Shown: positions 47,803-59,600 of the stretch, one piece after another | How the letters are laid out: each line of letters begins with the position of its first letter | Position numbering within the stretch: position 1 is the stretch's first letter | Source of the DNA: Entophlyctis helioformis | Taxonomy: Eukaryota > Chytridiomycota > Chytridiomycetes > Chytridiales > Chytriomycetaceae | NCBI GenBank assembly: GCA_025526915.1 | Contig: JAHLKH010000125.1 | Coordinates: forward strand, 18,245 to 82,244 | Length of the DNA stretch: 64,000 nucleotides | Direction of reading: 5' to 3' | Notes under the pieces: generated by a model | The model's input: the letters and a program-made list of their open reading frames with translations, nothing else | Told to the model about the DNA's origin: nothing | The model's database searches: none | Position numbers and translations under genes: made by a program

Positions 47803-48220
47803 CATGGACGCAGTGCATTGCAGCAACTCTCTGTCCGTGGTTGATGGCTTGATGACGATGCGATGGCGGGCCTACCCTGTGTGGCAACATCTGGATCTGG
47901 ATCTGGATTGTGCGAGAATGAATGCAGACAGTGTCCATACGGATCGTTGCGTGCGAGACTTGCTTTTTTGAAGACGAGCCACAGACTGGTGTCTGTCGAA
48001 CTGCACGAGCAGCATTGCCTAGCAGAACAGACGTTGGAAGGCAGAGTGTTGGTATTGGTCTAAATGATCGGTCGATGGTCATTTGGGGAACATGTGTGAG
48101 CTGCGCGGTTTATACGTTGATTGGCATTCATTCGTTTGCTCAACACACGCAAGAAAGAAGGCAAGGCTGGACATGTTCTTTCATTCAATGGTTGTTGTTC
48201 ATCTTGAATCGGCCATTGTT
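47803..48220. other. Convergent gap after SmE; nothing coding seen
   Basis: 418 bp between the stop codons of SmE (+) and the unknown minus-strand gene. Only short, unsupported ORFs and no repeats of note. Confidence 0.45.
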
Positions 48221-49619
48221 CTAGAGATCTGGCTCGATTGGTGAGCTCGCCCATGCGTTGGCCATCCTACGGCCGTTGCTGCTCCAGTTCGTCTCCAACT
48301 GGCTGCAAAACCTTGCAGTTCTTGGGCTCATTGACAGAGGGCTGAGGCTGCCGTCTTCACAAGGTTCGTCATGGTCGCGCTCGGCTGATGGCGTTCCAGT
48401 CGCTGCATCAGCGATCATTCCTTCAAGTCAGCCACCGACATGGCAAAGGCACATGCAACATGCTGGTCTGGCGGTCGCTTACCTGCTTGCATTGGCGCCG
48501 TCACGCGCACAATGTAACAGTCGTTGTTAGCTGATGGGCTTGACGTCACCCGACGCTTGGCCTGACGCTCCTGCGAGTCGTCGTCTGGCTGGCCCGTGGT
48601 GTCCTCGAGCACGCGCTTGGTTCCACATGCGATGCTGACCGTGAATGGTACCGGCGACACTCGGTTGGGCGATCCCTTGGTGCCTTTGGCTGGCTGCCGT
48701 TGGCGTGTTCTTGGAATCGCCATTGGCCGATCGAGGGCCGCAGGCCGGTAGGGGACTGGGCGGTACAGTGGTAAACTGGCATTCGAGCCAGAGATTGCTG
48801 GCGCGAGTGCCGTAGTTGCAGGCACCAATGTCGCTGTATAGTCACAATGTCGTGGTGAGCGTGCCACAGACCGTCAGTGAGGCTGGATGGATGTGGATCT
48901 CATGGTAACTTACGCGGCTGCTGGCAAGGCATCCCCACAGTGACAGTCAGATCACAAGGAGCACCACTGGACAACGTCCAATTGGCACTCCACTCGATGC
49001 CAGCTGCATCGAGTGCTGCTGCAAACGCAGCAAACGCCTCCTGAACGGCAGCATTGTCACAAATGTGCTGGCATGGTTGTCGGATCAGGCGAGATGCCCG
49101 CGTTAGTTGAGAGGCAGAAAGCACACACAACCATGGAGGGAAGCAGACAAGCGGTAAAGGAGCCGACCATGAGACAGATTGGCAGGTTGCTTGTCACGAA
49201 GGGCAGGCTGCAGATTGCGAGTCGCGAGAGAGAGAATGAGAGAGTCTTACAGGAATAGACGGCATTATGCAGATGGGCGATGCTGTGCGGATTGGTTCGG
49301 TGCGGTTTGGGTAAGGATTGGCTGGCTGGCAGATGACTTGCTTGCCAGGTGGACAGCATGAGGAGCAGCCCGTTGTGGGCATGCCAGTCAATGGACATTC
49401 CAAGTCATGGTTAGCGGCGGATGCCTGGAGCAGAAAGGGTCGCGATGCCAAACGAACGAAACGCGTGCTGCGGACGTGGTCCACAGACACCACCAGCCAG
49501 CCACGCGCAGCCACGCGATGGAGGGCATATTGGCGCGGCATGGGAGCGGCGTCGGATGGCAAGACGGCAAAAGGAGCAGTTTGCAGACCAGAGAAAGCCA
49601 TTGCCCAGGCACCACTCAC
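48221..49619 (-). CDS. Unrecognised multi-exon protein
   Basis: Family not recognised. Exons that join in phase on the minus strand: 48914-49067, 48483-48833, 48221-48420 (stop). A probable upstream exon ends at a GTAAGA donor near 49250 and includes MPTTGCSSCCPPGKQVICQP. The 5' end is uncertain; ATGs at 49382, 49601 or 49619 are possible. Readable parts: HICDNAAVQEAFAAFAAALD, GIEWSANWTLSSGAPCDLTV, then a Pro/Arg-rich stretch and SIACGTKRVLEDTTGQPDDD with a basic RQAKRRV. The Cys-rich N-terminal half and NxT sites could suit an extracellular domain. The basic C-terminal half argues for a nuclear role instead. No function is assigned. Confidence 0.4.
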
Positions 49620-50122
49620 AGCTGCGTGTCGATTGTAGATGCTCGTGTCTGGCCTTTGGCGAGATTGCTGTGACAGAAACGGTCGATGAAGAACAATCGC
49701 GCAAGTCCAAGACGCCAGTCCCTATCACAACATGAGTTGCGGAATATCGGGACACCTCATTCACTCGGCTGCGCGTTCCATCGAGACGCGGATGTTCTTG
49801 ATGGCGAGGCATCTGCCAAGGCTGCCCGCTGTCTGGCCGCTTGCTCAGCCTGTTCCTCAATGACAACCTCAATCGCATCCCGAGATCAGCATCCACGCTG
49901 TGGCCAATGGTCATGGCAGCTGTGGACTGATACTTGCAGACGATGCAGTCATTCACGCAGAGTCGCATGCAGCCTTGCCCAAGTCATGGAGTGTGCTGAC
50001 ACAACTGAGGGGATCGACGCACGGCACAAAGCGTGCCAAGATGGACATGACCACCACGTCTTCATTCCAATGAGAGAGCCGTGGCTATCCACCACTTGGC
50101 CAGCCGCCCAGCACCACAATCA
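49620..50122. other. Unassigned stretch between two accessory genes
   Basis: 503 bp. On the minus strand a plausible helical segment (DAIEVVIEEQAEQAARQRAA, ~49790-49890) could be an upstream exon of the unknown gene. I could not find splice sites that connect it with confidence. Confidence 0.3.
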
Positions 50123-51792
50123 TCACTTGCGCTGCCTTTGCAGTTGCTTGACGGTCCATACGAGTCGCTCGATGGTGTCCTCGGTGGCGTTTCTTCGGTT
50201 CGCTTGGGCAAGCAGCGCTTGTGCCTGGTCCAGTGTAAGGCTGCCAAAGAGAATGTTGGCGAGTTTGAGTTTCCTGGCGCGATTGAGTGCTCCAAGTCCA
50301 ACCGCGTATCCACAATCCAGCAAGTACCGCAGCATCTCGATATTGTCCTCTCTAGCTGCATGCATAAGTGCGTTGTCTGATGCGCGGACGCCTTTGGAGT
50401 GCATGTACTTGACGACGTCCAAGCATCCCAAGCCGATGGCCTCATCCAGTGCGCGGGGTGTGCACTCTTCGCCGAGGGTCTCGTGCAACCACTGCACAAC
50501 ATGGAGTTGCCCCAACTGCGCAGCATGATACATTGCCTTCTCTGTGCATCCTTCCGTCCTGTTGGCATGCAACCACTTGACAACATGCAGATGTCCGTTG
50601 GCAGCCGCATAGTCCATGGCATCAACTGTGCATCCTTCCGTCCGGTTGGCATGAAACCACTGCACCATATCAAGGCGGCCCTTTACGGCAGCATGACACA
50701 TTGCTGACGTCGTGCATCCCTCCGTCCTGTTCTCGTGGAGCCACTTGACGACATGCATATGGCCGTTATTTGCCGCGCTGTCCATCGCATAAGTCGTGCA
50801 TCCTTCCGTCGTGTTCTCGTGGAGCCACTTGATGACAGGCAGGTGGCCGTTTTTGGCTGCGTTATCCATGGCCCACGCCGTGCACCCCTCACGCCAATGT
50901 CAAACAGGAACTGTACAACATCAAGATGACCATTTCCCGCTGCTTGATCAACGGCATCATGCCAGTACACGCTTGTCGGATCGCGTATCTCCATCCAGTC
51001 TTGGAGTATGTTGTACTTGTCGTCGAGATGCTTGAGCAGATCGACGCACCCCCAGTTGATGGACATACGAGCGAGTGTGATCGGATGCGAAAAGTCGAGC
51101 AGATCGAACCAGCTGTGCCGCATGGGAATGAGAAGCAGCCGGCGGCCGTTCCACTGAGTTGTACAAAACGATCCGTCGTAGTCGTTGATGCGTGCGTCGT
51201 GTCTCGCACAATAGGGCTCGGTGTAGTCAGGAAAGCGCTCGCACAGACGGTCGTACATGGAGCGAGAGTGTGCGAGGAGCAGTCCGTTGTCGGCCGACAG
51301 ATCAACGTCAGGCAGCAGCGCCAGATCGCCCTGCCAGTCCATCTTGAACGCATCGGTCCACAGCTCAAGCGTCGCCGTGTAGTCGATGCGGCGCTTGTCG
51401 CCGAGCAGGCCGCACAGGAAGCGAGTGAGCGGGCCGGCGTGCTTGAGGATCATGGCGTGGATCTCGGCGGGCTTGCCGTCCCAGTGGCTGCGTCCGTACG
51501 GAAGGTCGCCGGTGGCTGGCGGCACCACAGAGCGAGGCACCCCTGGCTGTGCGGTCGTTGCTGCTGCTGTCTTGAGTCGCTTGGCTGGCGGCTGTCCTGG
51601 CTGTCCTGGCTCGACGGCTTGGCTGCCGCTCGCTCCAATGACCTGCTCGACCACAGCCAGCACAATGTCGGTGCGGCCAAGGGCAACCAGCTGCTCGGCT
51701 GTGCTCTGCAGCTGGCTCTGCAGACGGTGCACATGCTCGTCGCTGCCTGCTGCTGCGTCTGCGTTGCCTGCCGTCTGTCGCTGCGTCTGCAT
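50123..51792 (-). CDS. F-box-like protein with ankyrin repeats of the 'NGHL.VVKWLH' type
   Basis: Start set at MQTQRQTAGNADAA (51792). An in-frame upstream ATG (51978) would run into retroelement-like sequence. An F-box-like start (WDGKPAEIHAMILKHAGPLT) precedes an acidic spacer with repeated Leu/Asp motifs. At least seven ankyrin-type repeats follow, of the form AAxNGHLxVVKWLHENRTEGCT; the last ones are degenerate (ALMHAAREDNIEMLRYLLDC). Such repeats are common in chytrid, amoebal and giant-virus ankyrin families. One base must be missing near 50893 to join the N-terminal half to the repeats; otherwise the protein stops early. The role is probably substrate recruitment for ubiquitylation, inferred only from the domain pairing. 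Confidence 0.7.
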
Positions 51793-51995
51793 CGCCACAG
51801 CCGCCTGCTCGCTTTGTGGTTGTCCGGACAACCACAACAAAAAGCGCGACCGCGTCCATTGCAGCACTCTTGGCTTTGCTGGTCTGCCCACTCGCTTGCT
51901 GTGCAGCGGTCTCAGCAGCAAGTGTCCAGGCCTGGCTGTCACGCTCAAGTCTGCCAGCAAGTGCGACACAGCTGCCATCCACGCTGTCTTCCAGA

Positions 51996-52274
51996 TGGCA
52001 CAAGACAGCCAACATCATACGCGATCCGGTCTTTGACTCGCGACGCTCGGAAGGTGCACGGTTTCTGATGCTCTCTCGTGTGGGCGGCATCTACACGGCT
52101 CGCCGCGCTATCAACGCCAACCTGCTCGACCTAGCCCACTCGTTTGGCAACGGTTCATGCTGCATCATGTGCGGCGAGGATCTGGGAAACACGCTGGGCA
52201 TTGCGCACTTTGCGCTCGAGTGCGCAGAGGAGCGGATCGTGGTTATTCGCACAGCGCATAATATTGATAAGTAA
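51996..52274 (+). mobile_element. Fragment of a retroelement ORF C-terminus (zinc-finger region)
   Basis: An open frame ends LSRVGGIYTARRAINANLLD, CCIMCGEDLGNTLGIAHFAL and ECAEERIVVIR before the stop at 52272-52274. The C-x2-C-xn-H-x4-C spacing, with a trailing Arg, matches the C-terminal zinc finger found after the reverse transcriptase/RNase H of many non-LTR retrotransposons. No upstream reverse transcriptase is present, so it is a 5'-truncated remnant. The stop lies 25 bp before tRNA-Arg. Confidence 0.5.
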
Positions 52275-52299
52275 CATGACATTTTTCGAGTCGTGAAGT

Positions 52300-52372
52300 G
52301 GGCTTATGGCGCAATGGATAGCGCGTCTGACTACGAATCAGGAGGTTCCAGGTTCGACCCCTGGTAAGCTCG
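52300..52372 (+). tRNA. tRNA-Arg (anticodon ACG)
   Basis: 73-nt cloverleaf without intron. Acceptor stem GGGCTTA/TAAGCTC (one G-T wobble), D arm GCGCAATGGATAGCGC, anticodon stem TCTGA/TCAGG with loop CTACGAA (anticodon ACG), short variable loop, T arm CCAGGTTCGACCCCTGG, discriminator G. The A box (TGGCGCAATGG) and B box (GGTTCGACCCC) are intact. A T5 run at 52377-52381 supplies the Pol III terminator. Confidence 0.97.
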
Positions 52373-52382
52373 TTTCTTTTTG
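52373..52382 (+). terminator. Pol III T-run terminator of tRNA-Arg
   Basis: TTTCTTTTTG immediately after the discriminator base; T5 is enough for RNA polymerase III termination. Confidence 0.8.
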
Positions 52383-52538
52383 CCCATTCAACCTTGCCCA
52401 CGCTGGATATCGACCTCCTCTGGAGATCCTGACGTCATTTTTCGACATTTTGTTGTTGCTGCCCTATTTGCAGAGTCCTGGCTTACTTGCCCGGCTTTAT
52501 TTTGCTTGATGCTCTGTGGAATGAGCATTGACATGCTG

Positions 52539-54185
52539 TCAAGGTATCCTTGTAGATACAAGATGCTTTGCGGCCTCCTGCTCGTCCTCAGAGCCAAAGA
52601 CACCACCTCGCAGCCACAGCATCGAGTACCTTCCATGCCGTCGCAGCTGATCGGTCGGCACACGGAAATGGTTCAAGAGCGCATCAGCGCGTGTAGCATC
52701 GACCTTGCCAAGGCCGCCAAGATGCGCAACGTTGGCAACTGATGCAAGCCTTGGCGGCAGTGAGCGACCTGGGTCAAAGACAATCAGATTCGTCTGTCCA
52801 TCTGGTTGCACCTCGAACCCAACAATTGTTCTGCTATGCCCTTGGTGCTGCAGATAAATCCTGTCATTCAAAGGGATATGTAAATCGCATCACATGAGCC
52901 TTGAATCAAGCGCAGAGACCCACGGCGCAAGTGTGTCTTGGATGTAGATCTGCACTCCAGAGTCTTGCGACGCGGCTACGGATGCAGGATCCAGTGAATG
53001 CTCAAAATACTCGCGAATGACTCGGACGAGTTGTGGATGTGTGCCGTTGGGTCCAGTTGGTGCGTGCACGTCATACAGCTTCGTCCTGAACCCCAGATTG
53101 TGCATCAGAGCCGCAACCTCTGTCGTGCCGATCCACTTGTGCGTGTTTCTCACCTTGTGCCTTAGCTGGAGCAACAGGCAGTCGCGTCAGTGGATGTTAA
53201 CTCTGGCAAATCCAGCCAAGAATCCCTTCTGCGCATACTTGCTTAGCCCCATCAACGTCAAAGCCGTTCTGCCATGCATTCTCAAGCGCGCTCTGAATCT
53301 GGCCAACCGTGGGCACATCCTGCAGCAGCGAGCGAAGGCGCTCATATCCAGGCATATTCAGCAGTGCTGAGCAGAGCATCTGTGTGTTCCTATATCCACA
53401 CGACCAGTTATCGCCGACACCTGACCGTTGGCGATGGGTGCAGGAGAGAGAGAGAGCGAGAGCGAGTCAGCCATCAGAGACCTGACGATCACTTCATGGC
53501 CATCGCCTTTACGGCACGCACCATTCGCATGAAAGCGAGTGGATGGGTTGCAAAACATGACGACATGTCTAGAGGTTGCAACAGCAGATCCAGCAGACGA
53601 TCTCCGAGGCAGGGTTGATGACCCGCTTTGGCCTGCCAATGCCAATGCCAATGATGATGAAGACGATGATGGTGATCGGCTATGGCTTGCAGGCGACGAT
53701 GCCGACGACGATGCCGACGACGATGTCGACCGGGATCTGAGCGACGATGCCGATGAGCGCGATCCAGACTGCAGCTCAAGCAGGCGAGCCAGGACACGGA
53801 TCCATCCTGGGTTGCGCTCGCCAGGGTTTAGAATCATCTCCGATGCAAAGGGAGCGCTTGTACTTGAACGGAGACCCAGAGAAATGCCCCATGCGCCTTC
53901 AGACAGCGTCCGTTGTCGCTTTGGAGCGCTGCTCTTTGGCACTTGATCCATCAACGGCCTCGCCGACTTGCTCTTGGAAGCTCTGTTTGCGCTGCTGTTG
54001 CTGTTGCTGCTGCTGCTCACGGATGCATGCGGCTCATCCAAAGCGCTGCTCGCCTCTGTTGGCGCGCTGTTGCTGGCCTGGTCAAAGTGCGAGTTGACAT
54101 GCGTCTCCAGCTCAGCAGCCGGGAACGGAAACTCGCAGACGGGGCAACCAGTCCAGCTGTCTTCGGCTGGTTCTGATTTCGGCAT
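52539..54185 (-). CDS. ZUP1: ZUP1/ZUFSP-type deubiquitinase (peptidase C78)
   Basis: Lys63-specific deubiquitinase linked to genome maintenance. Start at 54185 (MPKSEPAEDSWTGCPVCEF); a C2H2-like zinc finger CPVCEFPFPAAELETHVNSH opens the protein and a long Ser-rich linker follows. The catalytic domain has its active-site Cys in NWSCGYRNTQML, then AWQNGFDVDGAKQ, WIGTTEVAALMHNLG, GPNGTHPQLVRVIREYF, and the His and Asp of IYLQHQGHSRTIVGFE and LIVFDPGRS, ending ..TRIP-stop. The order matches human ZUP1. The intron before YLQHQGH would be only 33 nt. The join to NWSCGYRN near 53405 is out of phase by one base (a missing nucleotide or an unrecognised splice). It shares a 53-bp divergent promoter with GPKOW. 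Confidence 0.88.
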
Positions 54186-54238
54186 TATTGGTCAAGATTT
54201 GCGATAATTTTTAACTGGGTTTGCGTCGAAATCAGTTC

Positions 54239-56566
54239 ATGAATCTGGCCCGACCCAAGCGGCCGTTGGCGCAGGCGTTTGGAGCCGGCGCTCACAGCGA
54301 CAGCGACAGCCATGGCAGCGACAGCGACGGCGACTATGGCGGCAAGCGGGCACGGCATGGCGGGAATGGAGCAGACGGCGGCATCCAGTACATTGCCGAA
54401 ATCGAGGGCACAGAGCTGCACAGGTGGGCGGAGCCGCGGTCGCTGCCCAGCCGTGGATTGGTGACGAGACGAGTGACTGACCAAGGTGGCCCGTTGGATG
54501 CCTCGCCGGCTGGCTGCGCTGCACAGCTCGTCGTCGAGGAAGAAGAAGGCACCGCTTGTCATCCCGCTCATTCGAGAAAACGTTTGGCGAGCGCAGCCTG
54601 GCCAGGACGGACAGCAGCAGGACCAGCAGCAGGACGAACAGCAGCAGGACCAGCAGCAGCAGGATCAGGATCAGAAGGCAGTGCGTGAGCTGTTCCCGTC
54701 AGAGAGACAGCCAGCGTTTGGGTTGCAGGTCTTCAAGCCCAAGGATGCATCGGCGGACGCGGCATCTCAAGAAGCCACGGCCGATGTCGACATGATGGAC
54801 GCCGTGCCTGAAGGGACGATCGAGGAGCAGGCGATGCGTGCACTCGTAGCAGAGGCCGACGGAACAGCACCAAAGGGACCCAAGACAGCCATCCACATGC
54901 CGTTGCTGGTGCAAAACGCCGTGCCTGGCCTCGACCATCTTGAGTCCGACGTGGACAAGTACCGGCACGATGTCGCGATGCGGCCAGAGGAGGTGCATAC
55001 ACTCTACTCTTTGCATCCTGTTGATGGCGACGGACGCGGTCAGAGCAGCATCAGTGGCAGCTATCTCGACGCGTGGTCCTGGATGCATGCGCAGGATCAT
55101 GAGTGGATGGACTGACACGGCCGTTCTGTCTGCACGTCTACACGATACCAATTACACAACACATACATCTACATCAACCATCACCGCCATGTGCAACGAA
55201 CATTGCAGAGCTCCCTAGACGACTACAAGCGTGTTCCGATTGAGGATTTTGGCGAAGCCATGCTGCGCGGGATGGGATGGGTCGAGGGCAAAGCGGTTGG
55301 CAAGAATGGAAAAGGGCAAGTACCCAGACGCGTGGATGTCGCTGACTGACGATGGACACTGACGATGAACGCTGACGATTGAAACCTTAGGCTTATTGCG
55401 CCGATTGTTGCCAAACCGCGACCCCGTCTGCTCGGTCTGGGTGCCAAGCCAGCACCAGAGGTCGAGGAGAAGAAGAAAAGGTTCATCAAGCCAGGAGAGA
55501 AGCGCAAGCCAAATGTGAGACAGTGGAGTGTTGTTGTTTGTGACACCAGAGTCTGCAGCTGATGCGACATCCTGCTGTTTGTTTATGAACAGCCGGTGGC
55601 TGCACGCCCTGCACAGCAGTCCACCGACGTGCCGCGCAACAAGGAAGACAGATCCGATAATGGGCGGAAAGCGTCTCCCTCTGGGCCATCAACTTCACAC
55701 AAAGGTTCGCTTGCATGCATTTGCCTTGCACACATGCACGCAACTGACTCTGTGCCACTCATACTGTCGAGATAGGCGATCTGCAACCGGGAACGCGCGT
55801 CAAGATCACCGAGGGCAGACACGCAGGCAAGACGGGTGTTGTCAGCAGCATTAAAAGCAAGCCTGACGGCGACGTTGTCGATGTGGTCCTCGACAAGAGC
55901 GGCGACAAGGCCCGTGTGTGGCTGCAGGATGTTGTTGAGATGAAAAGCACTTCGTCCAAGCCATCGGACTCGCCATCCAATGCGCCGTCCAGTGATGCAT
56001 CTAAGCGTTCATGGCTCCGGCCCCACCTTCGCGTGGTAAGTTGTGTTTGTCGCTTTGCTCACCAAAGGTGACGACTGACAGTCGACCGTGTGCAGCGAAT
56101 CATCAGCAAGTCGTACCGCTCTGGCCGGTTCTACAACACCAAGGGCCTCATTCAGGATGTGGTTCGCGCGGGCGAGTGTGTCGTGCGCATGGACAATGGC
56201 AGCGACGTCCTTGACGGTGAGCAGTGCGGCGTCCTTTTTGGTTTGTTGTTCTTGACCGATCCGCAGGCTGATCATTGTTGCAACAGATGTGAGACAACGA
56301 TATCTCGAGACGTACATTCCGGCTGCTGGCAAGCAAGTCATGGTTGTCGACCACAAGGACAGGGGCATGGTTGGCTGGATCGGCAAGATTCTGGAAAAGA
56401 ACAGCGACAAGAACCAGGCGATTGTCCAGTTTGACCACGACTTTTCGATTGAGGTGTGTCTGCCGTTCATTCTGTCTCTCATCGTTCACAAATGGAACTC
56501 GGCACTGACCCCCTTCTAATCTTACAGACCTTATCGTATGATGACATCTGCGAGTTTGTCGAGTGA
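54239..56566 (+). CDS. SPP2: G-patch/KOW splicing factor GPKOW (Spp2/MOS2)
   Basis: Activates the DEAH helicase Prp2/DHX16 during spliceosome remodelling. The N-terminus (MNLARPKRPLAQAFGAG) is followed by APLVIPLIRENVW, a Gln/Asp repeat (54606-54680), FGLQVFKPKD, and IHMPLLVQNAVPGLD. The G-patch is YKRVPIEDFGEAMLRGMGW and GKAVGKNGKG; LLGLGAKP follows. The first KOW domain is LQPGTRVKITEGRHAGKTG and the second VVDHKDRGMVGWIGKIL. It ends SYDDICEFVE-stop. The intron inside the G-patch uses a GC donor (55316). No frame repair is needed in the parts traced. Confidence 0.92.
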
Positions 56567-56616
56567 ACTGGACGCGCATCAATGAACGTTCAATACGCTT
56601 CACTGCCAGCCAATGC

Positions 56617-59600
56617 CTAGGACATCTGCAGGCACACATCCAGATCTTCGAGCGTGTCTTGTGCATGCTGCCGAGTGAGCGCGTCGGCATCGCTCGACTC
56701 TGTGATCACCAGTCGCTGGCGGATGGTCTGTAGCCGACGCACAGAAAGCACGCGCCGTGCATCGCCTTGCAGACTTCTCAGCAGCGACGAGATGGTAACC
56801 ACAGCACCTATATGCGCAACAGGTCAGTGGACTGCGCGTGCAAAACTCAGGAGTGCTCCGCTTGCCTCGTCGCATCACGGGTTCCTTGTCGAGCTGCAGC
56901 ACAGACAGCAGGTAGTCTGTGATCTGTTCAATGAACGGCAGCAGCGCCAGCGGAGCTACTTCGGCCACTCGCGACAGGAGCGACAGCGCACTCGATCGCA
57001 TTTCGTTGGACGAGTCGCGAAGCACGGCCATCAATGCAGGCATGACCACCGATGCTGTTCGCGCACCAGACGGACAGACCCGTGTTAGTCAACCACGCGC
57101 GGCAAACGCTGCCAGTGCCAGCGAGCCAGTCATACCGTGTTTGGGGAAGACTTGTCCGCATCGCTGGATGGTCTGCATGAGCGCCTCGCCAAGTCGCAGG
57201 CGGTAGTCCAGTGACAGATCATGCCCAGCATCCATGTACCGCGTGGCAAACCGCTTGAGCGTCTGCTGTGCAAACACGTCGGTGAGGGCACTCAGGCCTT
57301 TGATAGCGTTGAGGTAAATGTACGTATCCTCGTCGTCGAGCATATCAAGGAAGATGGTGATGATGCTTTCGAGGTGCTCGACGGCGATGGGATCCTGCGC
57401 AAGAACCAAGCGTCGCAGGATTGCCATGCCGCGTGCACGCACGGGGAGGAGCTCATCGCTGAGCTCTTTGAGTGCCTCGCGGAAATCTTGGAGAGACTGG
57501 GCCGAGGGCTGCAAGCCTGTGTCTGAAAATGGCGTGTTTGCTGCTGCGGCGTCGTCTGCGAGGCGGCTGATGATGAGCATGCGGATGTCGCGGCTGAGAC
57601 TGTGGATGGTGGCGTCAGAGTGCGACATGAGTGTCTGCAAGATGATGCGGATGTCGGCCACAATCGAGCGTGTCTCCTGGTCGAGCACGAGATCGTCTGT
57701 CATCTCGGTTAGCAAGCACTGCTTATTAACTTTGCCGACAAGACCACGTACCGCTGGAAAAGATGTCCTTGAGCAAGGTGAGGGCAAGATGCAGCCCCTC
57801 GCCATCGGCATCAACAAGCAGGCTTCGCACAAACTGCAGCACTTGGCGAGTGTTCTTGAGCAGTGCGTCGCCAAACCTGTTCATGAGTGCAAGAATCGTG
57901 GCCGCGTGCTGCATCTCCTCCCTGTGTTGCAACTGTCAGCCGCCTTGACACTGGCCATAGCGACTGGATGGCATTTGCGTACCTTTCACGGCGCGCAACA
58001 AGAACGGCGGCATCAACGCCTTGTCCACGTCCATCGTCATTGACTTTGCTGTTGTCGCCCTCCTCCTCCTCGTCATCGTCGTCGTCTTCGCCCTGTGATC
58101 TCTGCAGTCTCAGAGTGCCTTCCAGCACAGCCAAGAAGAACACGCCAACAAGCGTCGGATGTTGCAACTCGCCGAGAAACGCCACCAGCGCCTCAAGATC
58201 CGCGCAGCGTCCAGATTCAACGTCTGCTGCAGAGGGTTCACTGCCTCGGTCAAGCTTGAGAAAGTCGCAATCGCTGCGACTGCTCTTGTGGGAATGCAAA
58301 GCCGGATCGATCGTCTCTGGAACTCGCAGCTCAAGACTGCCTGAGCTGCTTGGATGAACATCTGCCGTCCTTTGGTGCAGCAGTCCAAAGCAGATCTTGC
58401 AGAGAACGCTGGAAGAGTCGGATGGATCAGAGAGTCTAAAGAATGCCGTAAGGATCTGCGATAGCGACGACCTGACGGCGAGCTTGGACAGGGTTGCTTG
58501 CTCAAGCATAAAGTAGATGGGCGGAATGGCTGCCGTTCAGCAAGCGAGTGTGAGCTAAACACGCACAAGCAGCACTGCGATTGCCACAAACAGCCTACCA
58601 TCAGCCATGGATTGCATCAGATTGTAGCTTGGCTCGTTGCCTGCAATCAGCCGCTCAATGGTCAAAATAGCCGACTGGATATCCGTGTCGCTTGAGATGA
58701 CTTCTCCAGGGGCTGAACATGCTGCGGCTGATGATGGTGTCAAACTTGATGGCAAATCCATGTAGAATCGCACCAACGGTGCAATGATGGGATTCACAAA
58801 CAAGGCGGCCGCGATCTTGGGTTTGCTGTTGGCGCAGCGCACGATAACAAAGCTGGCAGCCATGGTCGTCCTCTTGGAGTGCAACTCGGGCGACGCAAGA
58901 ATATCCCGCAGCTGTGCCGAGATGGCCGAGTAGTACACTTGCTTGGACATTTTGGACGGCGGAGCAAGCAGGAGACGCGCAATCTGCTCCATGTGCGTGA
59001 TGTTGGGCTGCGAGACCTCTGCCTCTTCTCCGTCCATGGGCAGCAGCACGGCACACAGCGACATGACTCCGTCTGGCCGCACGACAAGACGCGAAAGCTG
59101 CAGGCCAACTGCAGATCCGAGCCACGCTGGCATGGTCAGGCCGCGCGGCGGGCTGCTCAGCAGAAACAAGAGTGCTTCCATGCAGAGCCTTGTGCCAAAC
59201 CTGAGCATCCATGTCAGTTTATAGACTCTCCTTGATCGGCCGGTCAGCAAGAATCGCACAAACCTTGCTGGTGCATCCTCGATCATCACTGCACAGTTCG
59301 AAACGAGATCAGCAGACAGGCCGCCGGAGCCGGCCGACAGCAGCTGCTGACTCAAGACGCCCTCTTGCACAGACAGAGCGCACAACATGATCTGTGCTAG
59401 ATGCCGACGCCGCAGCAGATCCACCAGGAATAGCCCGTGGCTCGAAAGTGCCAGCTGCACGAGTCCGACAACGCAGTCTGTGAACAGCAGCGGATCGGTT
59501 ATCTTGGTTGGCACTCCAGCCTCTGCATCCGGCCCTTGCTGCTGCTGCTGCTGCTGCTGATCCTTTCCTGCAGATGCGGACGTCCTGCCCATGCGGAACC

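Noticed and set aside
48694..48766. 73-nt intron inside the unknown gene 48221-49619
   Set aside because: It was needed only when the upstream donor was mis-phased; with the donor at 48913 the exon 48483-48833 reads through in frame.
54600..54685. Possible CRISPR-like or regulatory repeat array
   Set aside because: It is a coding CAGCAGGAC-type repeat giving a Gln/Asp tract in GPKOW; no spacers.
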